Numbered from the stretch's first letter, positions 26,381 through 36,204 are shown. The stretch is DNA of 64,000 nt from Alphaproteobacteria bacterium (GCA_006226495.1 SBGU01000023.1:1-64000), one strand, 5' to 3'. The notes: generated from the letters alone by a model not told the origin. Translations and numbers: made by a program.

Positions 26381-26830
26381 TCAGAAGGCTTTCGGCACCA
26401 CCAGCAGCACGATGATGATGATGAAAACCGCCGGCACTTCGTTGATACGGCGGAAATAGGTTTCGCTCTTCGGTCGTTCACCGCGCGCAAACGCCTTGCG
26501 GTATTTGGACAGGGCACCATGGAAACCGGACAGGATGACCACCATCAACAGTTTCACATGCAGCCAGCCACCGGCGCCGAAGCCGATGTTGAACACAAGC
26601 GCGAGGCCCAGAAGCCAGGCCATCGTCATCGCCGGGTTGATGATGATACGCAGCAGGCGCCTTTCGCGCTCGATCCATTTCCGGTCCTCATCCGACCCCG
26701 GCGCGCATTGGCAATGATAGGCAAAATAGCGCGGCAGCATGAACATGCCGGCCATCCAGAAAATCACGAAAATGATGTGGAACGCCTTCACCCACAGGTA
26801 TGCGCCACCCAGCCAGCCTTCCGTTCCCAT
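26381..26830 (-). CDS. hemJ: HemJ protoporphyrinogen oxidase
   Basis: A 149-residue inner-membrane protein of the UPF0093/HemJ family that oxidises protoporphyrinogen IX late in haem synthesis. Four hydrophobic segments are visible; the conserved His lies in VKAFHIIFVIFWMAGMFMLPRYF and the conserved Lys in GGWLHVKLLMVV. It lies 23 bases after hemE on the same strand, so two haem-synthesis genes are co-transcribed, with rho next. A 239-base gap to rho shows no gene. Confidence 0.95.
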   Translation of the reverse strand: MGTEGWLGGAYLWVKAFHIIFVIFWMAGMFMLPRYFAYHCQCAPGSDEDRKWIERERRLLRIIINPAMTMAWLLGLALVFNIGFGAGGWLHVKLLMVVILSGFHGALSKYRKAFARGERPKSETYFRRINEVPAVFIIIIVLLVVPKAF

Positions 26831-26853
26831 GTTTCAGTCCCCCTCTGTCGTGT

Positions 26854-27885
26854 TTACCGACGGAATTGTTTGATGGTGTCGCTCAGAAGCGCCACATGTT
26901 CGGGCGGCGTTTCCGGCACGAAGCCGTGGCCCAGGTTGAAAATATGAGCGCCGCCCTTGAGGGCATCAAGGATACGATTGGCCTCATCCACCATCGGCTG
27001 GCCGCCCGCAACCACCATATGCGGGTCCAGGTTGCCCTGCACACAGACTTTGCTCTGCACCTGTTCGCGCGCCCAGGAAAGCGGCACACCGGTATCGAGG
27101 GAGACGGCATCCACACCCGTGGCCTCGACAAATTTTGGCAACAGGGCCCCGGCCAGGCGCGGGAAACCGATGATCGGCGTCTCCGGGTGTTTGGCCCGCA
27201 CTTTTTCAACGATGGCTTTCGTGGGTTCGATCACCCATTTGTCGAACGCGGGTTCCGGCAGTGCCGCCGACCAACTGTCGAAAATCTGCACGGCATCGGC
27301 ACCGGCGTCGATCTGGCGGATCAAATACTGGCTGGTGGCATCGACCAGCATATCGAGGATACGGCCAAACAGGTCCGGGTTACCGTAGCCGAGCTGGCGC
27401 GCAGCCGCATGGTCCTTGCTGCCCGATCCTTCGATCATGTAGGTGGCCACCGTCCAGGGCGCGCCCGCGAACCCAAGCAGGGTCACCTCTGCAGGCAAAG
27501 CCGATTTCAGCATCGAAACCGTTTCATAAACGGGCCCCGCGCGGTCATGGAACGTGTCGGTGGACAAAGCCCTGTAGGTGGCTTCGTCATTCACGGCCTT
27601 CAGCCGCGGGCCATGGCCGGCTTCAAACCAGACTTTCTGGCCCAGGGCATCGGGCACCACCAGGATGTCGGCAAACAGGATGGCGCCGTCCATGCCGTAC
27701 CGCCGGATCGGCTGCAGGGTAACCTCGGCCGCCTTCCTGGGGCTGTAGCAGAATTCCATGAAGGAGCCCGTGGTGGCCCTGACTTCCCGATATTCCGGCA
27801 GATAACGTCCGGCCTGGCGCATGAACCAGAAAGGTACACGTTCACCCGGGTTTCCCCTGAGAGTCTCGAGAAGTATTTTTGTCAT
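26854..27885 (-). CDS. hemE: Uroporphyrinogen decarboxylase
   Basis: A 343-residue enzyme that removes four carboxyls from uroporphyrinogen III. Signatures: PFWFMRQAGRYLPEYREVR (substrate loop), GFAGAPWTVATYMIEG, QIFDSWSAALP and the family's end GHGFVPETPPEHV. ATG 27885 has AAGG upstream; the longer frame to 28041 runs into the origin region and is rejected. It flanks the predicted oriC, as in Caulobacter and Rickettsia. Confidence 0.97.
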   Translation of the reverse strand: MTKILLETLRGNPGERVPFWFMRQAGRYLPEYREVRATTGSFMEFCYSPRKAAEVTLQPIRRYGMDGAILFADILVVPDALGQKVWFEAGHGPRLKAVNDEATYRALSTDTFHDRAGPVYETVSMLKSALPAEVTLLGFAGAPWTVATYMIEGSGSKDHAAARQLGYGNPDLFGRILDMLVDATSQYLIRQIDAGADAVQIFDSWSAALPEPAFDKWVIEPTKAIVEKVRAKHPETPIIGFPRLAGALLPKFVEATGVDAVSLDTGVPLSWAREQVQSKVCVQGNLDPHMVVAGGQPMVDEANRILDALKGGAHIFNLGHGFVPETPPEHVALLSDTIKQFRR

Positions 27886-28315
27886 GCGAAAGAACCTTGA
27901 GTTACGGGTACAAACCGGGCCACGAGGCGAAGCCCCTCTACACATATAAGTATATAATAAGAAATGGTAGTTGTTGTTTATGCCTGTGAATCCTGTGGAT
28001 AACAACTTATCCACAGTCTTGTTAACAATAACAGCCGACACGTTGCCGCATCATGAATTTTGTGAATAAAACTTTGGATTAGGCGCGGGTTAGCATCGGG
28101 AATCGTTGGCTTTTTGCGGGCCGGGCGCCCTTCATATAGCTGTGGATAACGGGGATAACACCAAAATACGGGGTTTTCCCAGGACGGTTTTCCCCTATGG
28201 TTTGTTCTGTGGACAGACAAAACAAATTTATGGACAATATGTTTCCGGATTGGGGGCAAGTGCACCTGCGCGGTTTTCAACCGGTTTGCCAACAAGTTAT
28301 CCACAGGCTATTCCC
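27886..28315. other. oriC: Predicted chromosomal replication origin (oriC)
   Basis: A 430-base gene-free, AT-richer stretch between hemE and the dikinase regulator, the position of oriC in Caulobacter and Rickettsia. Five exact matches to TTATNCACA: 27994-28002 (minus), 28007-28015 (plus), 28061-28069 (minus), 28141-28149 (minus), 28297-28305 (plus); near matches at 28208-28216 and 28228-28236. An AT block at 27941-27966 is a candidate unwinding element. Two GGTTTTCCC direct repeats lie at 28172-28194. Gene direction flips across it: mostly minus to the left, plus to the right. Confidence 0.85.
27941..27966. other. AT-rich candidate DNA-unwinding element
   Basis: Almost pure A/T (CACATATAAGTATATAATAA and following bases), about 30 bases left of the first DnaA box pair. 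It could alternatively be the hemE promoter; both roles can coexist. Confidence 0.5.
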
Positions 28316-29173
28316 ATGAGTCTTCCCCCGGCTGAACGCCACCAAACACAGGAATTCCACCTGCACCTTGTGTCCGATTCCACGGGCGAGACCCTGGAAG
28401 CCATCGTGTCCGCCGCGCTGGTGCAGTTCGAAGGCGTGAATGTACACAAACATTACTGGCCGCTGGTGCGGTCTTCCATGCAGATGGAACGGCTGATGGA
28501 AGACATCCGCGAGGACCCGGGGCTGATCATGTATACGATCGTGAACCCCAAGATCCGCGATGCTTTGGAAGAAGGCTGCATGGCGGCCAACCTGCCGGTG
28601 CTGTCGATCCTGGACCCGGTCATCAACCTTCTGGGGTCCTATTTTGGCGTGCAGGCGTCGCACAAGTCTGGGCGCCAGCATGCCATGGACACCCATTATT
28701 TCGAGCGCATCGACGCCCTGCATTTCACCATGGCGCATGACGATGGCCAGCTTGTGGAAGATGTGCCGCAGGCGGATATCATCCTGGTGGGTGTGTCGCG
28801 GTCGTCAAAAACACCGACCAGCATTTACCTGGCCAACAAGGGCTATAAAACCCTGAACGTGCCATTTGTGCCGGGCTGCCCGATGCCGCCCGAACTGGAC
28901 GCCAACCATGGCAAGTTTGTCGTTGGCCTGACCGCGAGCCCGGACCGGCTGGTGGCCATCCGCACCAGCCGCCTGCGTTCGATCCATGAAAGCGAAGTGG
29001 CGGACTATAACGACCTCGACCATATCCTGGACGAGATCAAGGAATGCCGGCGCTATTGCACCCAGCGTGGCTGGCCGATCATCGATGTGACCCGTCGTTC
29101 GATCGAAGAAACGGCGGCAGCCATCCTGAACCGCTACCACCTGTGGCTTGAAGCCAAGATGAAACAGGTCTGA
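28316..29173 (+). CDS. ppsR: Pyruvate,water/phosphate dikinase regulatory protein (DUF299)
   Basis: A 285-residue bifunctional ADP-dependent kinase and Pi-dependent phosphorylase that switches PEP synthase or pyruvate,phosphate dikinase. Motifs: FHLHLVSDSTGETLEAI at the start, the P-loop-like GVSRSSKTPTSIYLANKGYK (about 160-180) and SRLRSIHES. The family is the 'RP001' gene next to oriC in Rickettsia. I use ATG 28316, just past the last DnaA box; the longer frame from 28106 crosses the origin. Next gene maf begins five bases on. Confidence 0.95.
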   Translation: MSLPPAERHQTQEFHLHLVSDSTGETLEAIVSAALVQFEGVNVHKHYWPLVRSSMQMERLMEDIREDPGLIMYTIVNPKIRDALEEGCMAANLPVLSILDPVINLLGSYFGVQASHKSGRQHAMDTHYFERIDALHFTMAHDDGQLVEDVPQADIILVGVSRSSKTPTSIYLANKGYKTLNVPFVPGCPMPPELDANHGKFVVGLTASPDRLVAIRTSRLRSIHESEVADYNDLDHILDEIKECRRYCTQRGWPIIDVTRRSIEETAAAILNRYHLWLEAKMKQV

Positions 29174-29178
29174 CTGAT

Positions 29179-29778
29179 ATGGCGGAAAAACTGGTTCTAG
29201 CCTCCGCCAGCAAAACGCGGGCGGACATGCTGGCCCGCGCCGGTGTTGATGCGGCCACCGATCCCGCGCTTGTGGATGAAGACGGCATCAAGGAAACCTT
29301 GCTGGCCGAACACGCGCCCGCGCGCGACATCGCGGACGCGCTGGCGGAAACCAAGGCGCGTAACGTTTCCTGGCGCCATCCTGGCGCGCTTGTCCTGGGG
29401 GCCGATCTGCTGCTTGTGAAAGATGGCGAGATTTTTTCGAAAGCCCGCACCCGCGACCAAGCGGCGGCCAAACTGAAAGCCCTGTCGGGCGGCGAACATC
29501 TGCTGATTGCCGCCGCCGTGATCTGCCGGGACGGCAGTCCGATCTGGCGCACCATCGACCAGGCCCGCCTGACCATGCGGCCGCTGTCGGATGCTTTTAT
29601 CGAAAGCTATCTGGACCGGGTGGGTGATGCCGCCTACCGCAGCGTCGGCTGTTACGAGCTTGAAGGCCTGGGTGCCCAGTTGTTCAGCCGGGTGCAGGGC
29701 GACTTTTTCACCATTCTCGGCCTGCCGCTGATCCCGGTGCTTGACTATCTGCGCCGGGTGGGGATGGTGCCGGTATGA
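29179..29778 (+). CDS. maf: Maf-like nucleotide pyrophosphatase
   Basis: A 199-residue house-cleaning pyrophosphatase of the Maf/Ham1 superfamily, which hydrolyses non-canonical or modified nucleoside triphosphates. The motif LVLASASKTRADMLARAGV opens it; later VLGADLLLVKDGEIFSKARTRDQAAAKL and the end GLPLIPVLDYLRR match. It overlaps aroE by four bases (ATGA), in the cluster regulator-maf-aroE-coaE-dnaQ that flanks oriC in many alphaproteobacteria. Confidence 0.93.
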   Translation: MAEKLVLASASKTRADMLARAGVDAATDPALVDEDGIKETLLAEHAPARDIADALAETKARNVSWRHPGALVLGADLLLVKDGEIFSKARTRDQAAAKLKALSGGEHLLIAAAVICRDGSPIWRTIDQARLTMRPLSDAFIESYLDRVGDAAYRSVGCYELEGLGAQLFSRVQGDFFTILGLPLIPVLDYLRRVGMVPV

Positions 29779-30626
29779 ACGAAGATTTCAAAAAGGCCGC
29801 CGTGATCGGCTGGCCGATATCCCAGTCCCTGTCGCCCCTCATTCACCGGCACTGGATGCAGACGGTTGGCATGAAGGGCGGTTACGAGGCCATTGCGGTC
29901 GAACCCGCAGACCTGCGCTTGGCAGTCGCACGGCTGCGGGATGAAGGCTATGCCGGTTTCAATGTCACCGTGCCGCACAAGGAAGCCATCCTGCCGCTTC
30001 TCGACAAGCTGGCGCCGCTTGCGCGCCAGATGGGCGCGGTCAATACCGTGAAGATCGAGGCGGATGGCAGCCTGACCGGCTTCAACACTGACGGTATCGG
30101 GCTGGTTACACACCTGAAAACCATGGCGCCCGGCTGGCCCAAAGACAGGCCGGCCCTTATTCTGGGGGCGGGCGGTGCCGCGCGCGCGGCGGCCCTGGGC
30201 CTCATGCTCGAGGAACTGCCTTTTGTCATGATCACGAACCGCACCCGCGAAAAGGCCGAGGTTATCGCCCGCGAGATCGGTCGCGGCCGCATGACCGTGG
30301 TCGACTGGGCCGACCGGGCATCGGCGGTTGGCGCCGCCGGCCTTGTGGTCAATACCACCACACTGGGCATGGCCGGCCAGCCGCCGCTCGAGCTTGATCT
30401 TGCCGCCGCCGCGCCGGATACGGTGGTCTATGACATTGTCTACAAACCGCTGGAAACACCGCTGCTGGCCGCGGCGCGGGCCCGTGGCCTCAGAACCGTC
30501 GACGGGCTTGGCATGCTGGTGCACCAGGGGGCTGCGGCCTTCAAGATATGGTTTGGCCACGAGGTCGGTCTCGACGAAGGCTTGCGTACCCTGTTGCGCG
30601 CCCGGCTCGGGGAGCAGGCGGCATGA
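29775..30626 (+). CDS. aroE: Shikimate dehydrogenase
   Basis: A 283-residue NADP-dependent enzyme reducing 3-dehydroshikimate to shikimate. Substrate side: [18 protein letters not shown] and [11 protein letters not shown] (catalytic Lys). Cofactor side: [14 protein letters not shown], then [11 protein letters not shown]. Conserved GFNTDGIGL follows. It is coupled at both ends: start overlaps maf, stop overlaps coaE. Confidence 0.96.
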   Translation: MNEDFKKAAVIGWPISQSLSPLIHRHWMQTVGMKGGYEAIAVEPADLRLAVARLRDEGYAGFNVTVPHKEAILPLLDKLAPLARQMGAVNTVKIEADGSLTGFNTDGIGLVTHLKTMAPGWPKDRPALILGAGGAARAAALGLMLEELPFVMITNRTREKAEVIAREIGRGRMTVVDWADRASAVGAAGLVVNTTTLGMAGQPPLELDLAAAAPDTVVYDIVYKPLETPLLAAARARGLRTVDGLGMLVHQGAAAFKIWFGHEVGLDEGLRTLLRARLGEQAA

Positions 30627-31216
30627 AGATCGTCGGCCTCACCGGCTCTATCGGCATGGGCAAAAGCGAAACTGCAAAAATGTTCGCGGCCCTTGGTGTG
30701 CCGGTGTTCGACGCCGATGCCACCGTGCATGCGCTGCAGGCCAGGGATGGCCGCGCCATCCCGGCAATCGAGGCGGCTTTTCCAGGGGTGGTGACAGACG
30801 GCGTGCTGGACCGCGGCAAGCTGGGCGCCATCGTGTTCGCTGACCCCGAGGCCAAAAAGCGGCTTGAGGCGATCATGCATCCGATGGTGGCCGAAGAACG
30901 CGTCGGCTTTTTTGAAGCGGCGGAAAAATCGGGCGCCCGTTTTGTGGTCCTCGATATCCCGCTTCTGTTCGAAACCGGCGGCAACAAGGGCTGCGACAAG
31001 GTGGTGGTGGTATCAGCGCCCGCCGATATCCAGCGCGCGCGTGTGTTGGCCCGACCCGGCATGACCGCGGAAAAATTCGACCATATCCTCGCGCGCCAGG
31101 TGCCGGACCATGACAAGCGCGCTGGTGCCGACTATATTGTCGACACCAGCCAGGGGCTAGACCATGCCCGGGCGCAGGTGCAACAGATTGTCAGGGAACT
31201 GGAAGGCAGGACATGA
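30623..31216 (+). CDS. coaE: Dephospho-CoA kinase
   Basis: A 197-residue P-loop kinase for the last step of CoA synthesis. P-loop [28 protein letters not shown], then [10 protein letters not shown] and [21 protein letters not shown]. The start at 30623 has GGAG upstream and overlaps the aroE stop (ATGA); a frame from 30548 would lie within aroE. Its stop overlaps the dnaQ start. Confidence 0.96.
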   Translation: MKIVGLTGSIGMGKSETAKMFAALGVPVFDADATVHALQARDGRAIPAIEAAFPGVVTDGVLDRGKLGAIVFADPEAKKRLEAIMHPMVAEERVGFFEAAEKSGARFVVLDIPLLFETGGNKGCDKVVVVSAPADIQRARVLARPGMTAEKFDHILARQVPDHDKRAGADYIVDTSQGLDHARAQVQQIVRELEGRT

Positions 31217-31887
31217 GCGGACGCGAGCTGATTTTTGATACCGAAACCACGGGCTTCGACCCGATGACCGGCGACCGGCTCATCGAAATCGGCCTTGTGG
31301 AGATGGTCGACAAGATCCTGACCGGCAGCAACTATCATGTCTATGTGAACCCGGACCGCGAAGTGCCGGAAAGTGCGGTCAAGGTGCATGGCATCACCAC
31401 CGATTTCCTGAAGGACAAACCGCGCTTCAGCGAAGTGATGGACGATTTTCTCGCCTATGTCGGGTCCGACAGTGTGCTGGTGGCCCACAATGCCGACTTC
31501 GATATGCGCTTCATCAACTGGGAACTGGAAAACGCGGGCCGGCCGATCATCCATCCCAAGCGTTTCATCGATACCCTCGCCATCGCGCGCACCAAATTCC
31601 CGGGCCAGCCCAACAGCCTGGATGCGCTGTGCAAGCGTTTTGCCGTGTCGAACACGCACCGTACCCTACACGGCGCGCTTCTTGACGCTGAAATCCTGGC
31701 CGATGTCTATGTGGAACTGCTGGGCGGGCGGCAGGCCGGCCTTGACCTGGCGGTCGACAATGGCGCAGCCATGGAAACCCGCGTGCGCAAGGCGCGTGAA
31801 CGCCGGCATTTCCCGGTCAGCGAGCAGGAACTGGCGGCCCACGCCGAATTCATGGCCAAGTTTCCGAACCCGATCTGGAACGCCTGA
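31213..31887 (+). CDS. dnaQ: DNA polymerase III epsilon subunit (proofreading exonuclease)
   Basis: A 224-residue DEDDh exonuclease: Exo[22 protein letters not shown], Exo[19 protein letters not shown], Exo[20 protein letters not shown]. It associates with the polymerase core to remove misincorporated bases. The C-terminal tail likely holds the polymerase clamp-binding or alpha-binding segment. It ends the cluster right of oriC; no terminator is evident downstream. Confidence 0.97.
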   Translation: MSGRELIFDTETTGFDPMTGDRLIEIGLVEMVDKILTGSNYHVYVNPDREVPESAVKVHGITTDFLKDKPRFSEVMDDFLAYVGSDSVLVAHNADFDMRFINWELENAGRPIIHPKRFIDTLAIARTKFPGQPNSLDALCKRFAVSNTHRTLHGALLDAEILADVYVELLGGRQAGLDLAVDNGAAMETRVRKARERRHFPVSEQELAAHAEFMAKFPNPIWNA

Positions 31888-31991
31888 CACGCTGCATCCA
31901 AAAAAGAACCGAGCCGGGGCATTGACCCGCCACCGAACGGTCTTACCTCATGCATGCGCACTGTCTCAACGCGCAAGGAGAGGGACCAAAC

Positions 31992-32372
31992 ATGTTCAGC
32001 CATATCATGCTGGGGGCAAACGATATTGCCCAATCCAAGGAATTCTATGACGCGACCATGGCCGCACTGGGCCACCGCCCGGGTGTGATTGACGAAAAGG
32101 GCCGCTGTTTCTATTTCGAAAAGACCGGCGTGTTTTCGCTTTCGAAGCCGATCGACGGCCAGCCGGCAAGTTGCGGCAACGGCAGCACCATCGGTTTTGT
32201 CGCCGACAGCCCTGAAATGGTCGATGCCTGGCATGCGGCTGGCCTGGCCCATGGTGGCAAGGCCATCGAAGACCCGCCGGGTGTGCGTGAAGGCGGTGGC
32301 AAAAAATTGTACCTCGCCTACCTGCGCGACCCGTCCGGCAACAAGGTCTGCGCATTGCACCGCATGGGCTGA
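31992..32372 (+). CDS. VOC (glyoxalase-fold) protein
   Basis: A 126-residue single-domain VOC protein: FSHIMLGANDIAQSKEFYDATMAALG and the second half with YLAYLRDPSGNKVCALHRMG. These bind a divalent metal; the substrate here is unknown. AAGGAG lies ten bases before the ATG; a longer frame from 31950 is not supported. It ends 14 bases before a strong terminator shared with the convergent signal peptidase genes. Confidence 0.9.
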   Translation: MFSHIMLGANDIAQSKEFYDATMAALGHRPGVIDEKGRCFYFEKTGVFSLSKPIDGQPASCGNGSTIGFVADSPEMVDAWHAAGLAHGGKAIEDPPGVREGGGKKLYLAYLRDPSGNKVCALHRMG

Positions 32373-32385
32373 AATGCAGGATGAC

Positions 32386-32416
32386 AAAACCCCCGATCAT
32401 GGTCGGGGGTTTTTGT
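32386..32416. terminator. Bidirectional terminator
   Basis: AAAACCCCCGA and TCGGGGGTTTT form a long perfect stem around TCATGG, with A and T tracts outside. It serves the VOC gene on the plus strand and lepB paralog 2 on the minus. Confidence 0.87.
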
Positions 32417-32417
32417 T

Positions 32418-33146
32418 TCAGCGGATTTCCATGAAGCTGCGGTCGGTACTATCGCCGGGGGCACAGTCCTGATCCTTGCCTTCGGTGCATTCGTGGGTGC
32501 TGTAGGTGATGCGCAGGGCCTTGCCGGTGATATAGGCGGCCTTCACATAACCCATATTGTTCAGGATGCGGCTGTCTGCCGAGCCATCCCGGTTGTCGCC
32601 CATCATGAAATAATGGCCCTGGGGCACGACATACAGTGCGGTATCGTCATACCGGCCCCGGTCGGTTTCTTCATAGATGCGGTGGGTCACGCCGTCCGGC
32701 AGGGTTTCGTCATATTCCTTCACCCGCCGCTCGTACCCCTGGTAATTGGTGTAGGCAAGTGCGCGGATGCTGGTGCGCGGCACCACGGTGCCATTGATAT
32801 AAAGCCGGCCGGCCTTCATCTGCACCGTATCGCCCGGCAGGCCGATCACCCGCTTGATCACGTCTTTCTTGTCGCGGTCCGGCAGGTGGAACAATGCGAT
32901 ATCGCCGCGCTCGGGCAGGCTCGCGAACAGGCGGTCGGTGCCCAGGAATTTCGGGCTGAACATCACCGAATAGCGGTTATAGCCGTAGGAAAACTTGCTG
33001 ACCATGATGCGGTCGCCGACCTCGAGGGTCGGCTCCATGCTGCCGGAGACGATGTTGTAGCTGCCCCAGCCCGCAGTGGTGAAGACGACATAACAGCCGA
33101 AGACAGTCAGGATATCGATGGCAAACCGGCGGATAGTCTTGCCCAT
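32418..33146 (-). CDS. lepB: Signal peptidase I, paralog 2
   Basis: A 242-residue membrane serine-Lys peptidase cutting signal peptides in the periplasm. One membrane segment (about 9-25), then nucleophile Ser36 in VSGSMEPTL, general-base Lys in VIKRVIGLPGDTVQMKAG and box GDNRDGSADSRILNNMGYV. It lies 14 bases after the paralogous gene at 33161-33913, with which it shares most of its sequence. It lacks the cytosolic N-terminal extension of that copy. The tandem pair most likely arose by duplication. Confidence 0.93.
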   Translation of the reverse strand: MGKTIRRFAIDILTVFGCYVVFTTAGWGSYNIVSGSMEPTLEVGDRIMVSKFSYGYNRYSVMFSPKFLGTDRLFASLPERGDIALFHLPDRDKKDVIKRVIGLPGDTVQMKAGRLYINGTVVPRTSIRALAYTNYQGYERRVKEYDETLPDGVTHRIYEETDRGRYDDTALYVVPQGHYFMMGDNRDGSADSRILNNMGYVKAAYITGKALRITYSTHECTEGKDQDCAPGDSTDRSFMEIR

Positions 33147-33160
33147 GCGCTATGCCCCGG

Positions 33161-33913
33161 TCAGCGGATGATATTGAAGAAGCGGCCCAGCGGCACACCC
33201 AGCGGGCAGAAGATATCCTTGCCCTGGTCGCAGTCATACAGGCTGAAGGTGGTGATATCGGCACGACCCACAAGATATTCGTGTTTCACATAACCCATGT
33301 TGTTCAGGACCCGGCTGTCGGCTGAGCCGTCCCGGTTGTCGCCCATCATGAAATAATGGCCTGACGGCACGACATAGAGATCGGTCTTGTCATATCGGCC
33401 CCGGTCGGTTTCTTCATAGATGCGGTGTTTCACGCCGTTCGGCAGGGTTTCTTCATATTCCTTCACCCGGCGCTGGAAACCTTCATAGTTGGTGTAGTTC
33501 ACATCTCGGATGAAGCTGCGATCGACAATGATGCCATTGATATAAAGCCGGCCATCCTTCATCTGGACCGTGTCTCCCGGCAGGCCGATCACCCGCTTGA
33601 TGAAATCGGCATTGTCGCGGTAGGGCAGGGTGAAGACCACCACATCACCGCGCTCGGGCGTGTCGTCGAAGATGCGTTTCTCAAGGGGCACGCTGTCGAA
33701 CGGGAAGGAATAGCGGTTGTAGCCGTAGGCAAGTTTGGAGACAAAAATCCGGTCGCCGACCTCAAGCGTCGGTTCCATGCTGCCGGACGGAATGTGAAAG
33801 CTGCCCCAGCCGAAGGTCGTGAACAGAAGATAAAAAAGGATAATGATGCCAAGGTCTTTAAGGAGGGCGACACCCTCGCTTTTTTTACCGGACCCGCCGG
33901 TTTCTTCTGCCAT
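33161..33913 (-). CDS. lepB: Signal peptidase I, paralog 1
   Basis: A 250-residue signal peptidase: membrane segment about 17-33, Ser45 in IPSGSMEPTL, Lys in FIKRVIGLPGDTVQMKDG, box GDNRDGSADSRVLNNMGYV. I start at 33913, with a purine-rich site upstream; the frame to 34000 has Gln-rich nonsense. It precedes paralog 2 by 14 bases. The gene is divergent from dnaK. Confidence 0.94.
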   Translation of the reverse strand: MAEETGGSGKKSEGVALLKDLGIIILFYLLFTTFGWGSFHIPSGSMEPTLEVGDRIFVSKLAYGYNRYSFPFDSVPLEKRIFDDTPERGDVVVFTLPYRDNADFIKRVIGLPGDTVQMKDGRLYINGIIVDRSFIRDVNYTNYEGFQRRVKEYEETLPNGVKHRIYEETDRGRYDKTDLYVVPSGHYFMMGDNRDGSADSRVLNNMGYVKHEYLVGRADITTFSLYDCDQGKDIFCPLGVPLGRFFNIIR

Positions 33914-34281
33914 GTTACCCGCCCTTGCCTGAAGGTCTTTTGCTTGTTGTCGCTGCTGCTGTCTTTGGCCGGAGTTTAGCCGCCACCGGCCCATTTTCAA
34001 TGACAGAATCGTCGCAGGGTCAAAATTCGCCTGTTGGCACGATTGCCGGAATGGCGCGGCGGTCCTGGCCCGTAACAGGCAAAAGATTGTGCGGCAAAGG
34101 CAAAATTTATGGCTGCGCGCCCTTGCGGCGCTTCGCGCGCAACCCTATATAGGCGCTGAAACAGGCAGTTAACCGGATGTTTTGGTAACTGCTTCTAAAT
34201 GAAATAACGCTAACCCAAAGAGGCTGCAAACGGGTGCCAGACGGGCCCAGGCAGTCGGCTGCAAAAGGGAAGAGGTATAAA
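33914..34281. other. Intergenic region between lepB and dnaK
   Basis: A 368-base divergent promoter region. It holds the RpoH promoter of dnaK at 34122-34153 and about 128 bases of dnaK leader. No CIRCE element and no gene were seen. Confidence 0.7.
34122..34153 (+). promoter_or_regulatory. dnaK: RpoH (sigma-32) promoter of dnaK
   Basis: CTTG at 34122-34125 and CCTATATAGG at 34144-34153, 18 bases apart, match the alphaproteobacterial RpoH consensus CTTG-N17/18-CYTATNTNNG exactly. A leader of about 120 bases would follow before the dnaK ATG. Confidence 0.8.
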
Positions 34282-36204
34282 ATGGGTAAAGTAATCGGTA
34301 TCGACCTCGGCACCACCAACTCGTGCGTCGCCATCATGGACGGGTCCAAACCTAAAGTCATCGAAAACTCCGAAGGCGCGCGCACCACGCCGTCGATCGT
34401 CGGTTTCACCGGCGACGGCGAACGCCTTGTCGGCCAGGCCGCAAAACGCCAGGCGGTCACCAACCCGACCGACACCCTGTTTGCGATCAAGCGCCTGATC
34501 GGTCGCACCTTCGACGACCCCACCACGCAAAAAGACCTGAAGATGGTGCCTTACGACATCATCAAGGCCTCGAACGGTGATGCATGGGTTCAGGCCAAGG
34601 GCGAAAAATATTCCCCGAGCCAGATCTCGGCCATGATCCTTCAGAAGATGAAGGAAACCGCCGAAAGCTATCTCGGCGAAACCGTCGACCAGGCCGTGAT
34701 TACCGTACCCGCCTACTTCAACGACGCCCAGCGCCAGGCAACCAAGGATGCCGGCAAGATCGCGGGCCTTGAAGTGCTGCGCATCATCAACGAGCCGACC
34801 GCTGCCGCCCTCGCCTATGGCCTGGAGCGCGAAGACGGCCACACCATCGCCGTGTTCGACCTTGGTGGTGGTACCTTCGACGTGTCGATCCTCGAAATCG
34901 GCGACGGTGTGTTTGAAGTGAAGTCGACGAACGGTGATACGTTCCTCGGCGGTGAAGACTTCGACATGCGCCTGGTGGATTACCTGGCCGCCGAATTCAA
35001 GAAAGAAAACGGCATCGACCTCAAGGGCGACCGCATGGCGCTTCAGCGCCTGAAGGAAGCTGCCGAAAAAGCCAAGATCGAGCTGTCGTCCTCGCAGCAG
35101 ACCGAAGTCAACCTGCCGTTCATCACCGCAGATGCCACCGGTCCGAAACACCTGCAGATCAAGCTGACCCGCGCCAAGCTCGAGAGCCTGGTTGAAGACC
35201 TGATCAAACGCACCCTCGAGCCCTGCAAAAAGGCTTTGAAGGACGCTGGTCTTGCCGCTGGTGAAATCGACGACGTGGTTCTGGTCGGTGGCCAGACCCG
35301 GATGCCGAAAATCCAGGAAGTGGTGAAGGAATTCTTCGGCCGCGAGCCCCACAAGGGTGTGAACCCGGATGAAGTGGTTGCCATGGGCGCCGCCATCCAG
35401 GCCGGTGTTCTGCAGGGCGATGTGAAAGACGTTCTGCTCTTGGACGTGACCCCGCTGTCCCTGGGTATCGAAACCCTTGGCGGTGTGTTCACCCGCCTCA
35501 TTGAACGCAACACCACGATCCCGACCAAGAAGGCCCAGGTTTTCTCGACCGCCGAGGACAACCAGGGCGCCGTGACCATCCGCGTGTTCCAGGGTGAACG
35601 CGAAATGGCTGCGGACAACAAGCTTCTTGGCCAATTCGACCTGGTCGGCATTCCGCCGGCACCGCGTGGCGTGCCGCAGATTGAGGTTGCCTTCGATATC
35701 GACGCCAACGGCATCGTGAATGTGTCCGCCAAGGACAAGGGCACCGGCAAGGAACAGCAGATCCGCATCCAGGCTTCGGGTGGCCTGTCTGACGCCGACA
35801 TCGAACGCATGGTGAAGGACGCCGAAGCCAACGCGGAATCGGACAAGAAGCGCAAGGAACTTGTCGAAGCCAGGAACCAGGGCGAAGCCCTCGTGCATTC
35901 GGCCGAGAAAAACGTCGCCGAGCATGGCGACAAGGTTTCGGCGGACGACAAGAAAGCCATCGAAGCGGCGATTGCCGACCTGAAGACCGCGCTTGAAGGT
36001 GACGATCCAGACGCCATCAAGCAGAAGTCGGAAGTTCTGGCACAGGCCAGCATGAAGCTGGGCGAGCAGATCTACAAGGCGAGCCAGGAAGATGGTTCGG
36101 CCGCTGGCGCCCAGGAAGCCAAAGCCGAAAGCAAACCTTCGGGCGACGACGCAGACGATGTTGTCGATGTGGACTTCGAAGAAGTCGACGACAACAAGAA
36201 ATAA
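34282..36204 (+). CDS. dnaK: Chaperone DnaK (Hsp70)
   Basis: A 640-residue ATP-dependent chaperone. ATPase domain: [13 protein letters not shown] (about 4-16), [53 protein letters not shown]. Linker [13 protein letters not shown] (about 387-400), substrate-binding domain, and a C-terminal lid ending in the acidic [15 protein letters not shown]. Length is typical. GAGG precedes ATG 34282; a frame from 34234 is rejected. It works with DnaJ just downstream and GrpE at 4069. Confidence 0.99.
   Translation: MGKVIGIDLGTTNSCVAIMDGSKPKVIENSEGARTTPSIVGFTGDGERLVGQAAKRQAVTNPTDTLFAIKRLIGRTFDDPTTQKDLKMVPYDIIKASNGDAWVQAKGEKYSPSQISAMILQKMKETAESYLGETVDQAVITVPAYFNDAQRQATKDAGKIAGLEVLRIINEPTAAALAYGLEREDGHTIAVFDLGGGTFDVSILEIGDGVFEVKSTNGDTFLGGEDFDMRLVDYLAAEFKKENGIDLKGDRMALQRLKEAAEKAKIELSSSQQTEVNLPFITADATGPKHLQIKLTRAKLESLVEDLIKRTLEPCKKALKDAGLAAGEIDDVVLVGGQTRMPKIQEVVKEFFGREPHKGVNPDEVVAMGAAIQAGVLQGDVKDVLLLDVTPLSLGIETLGGVFTRLIERNTTIPTKKAQVFSTAEDNQGAVTIRVFQGEREMAADNKLLGQFDLVGIPPAPRGVPQIEVAFDIDANGIVNVSAKDKGTGKEQQIRIQASGGLSDADIERMVKDAEANAESDKKRKELVEARNQGEALVHSAEKNVAEHGDKVSADDKKAIEAAIADLKTALEGDDPDAIKQKSEVLAQASMKLGEQIYKASQEDGSAAGAQEAKAESKPSGDDADDVVDVDFEEVDDNKK

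Noticed and set aside
27886-28041. N-terminal extension of hemE
   Set aside because: It reads through AT-rich origin DNA and does not resemble HemE.
28106-28315. N-terminal extension of the dikinase regulator
   Set aside because: It would translate the DnaA-box region; family N-termini start near 28316.
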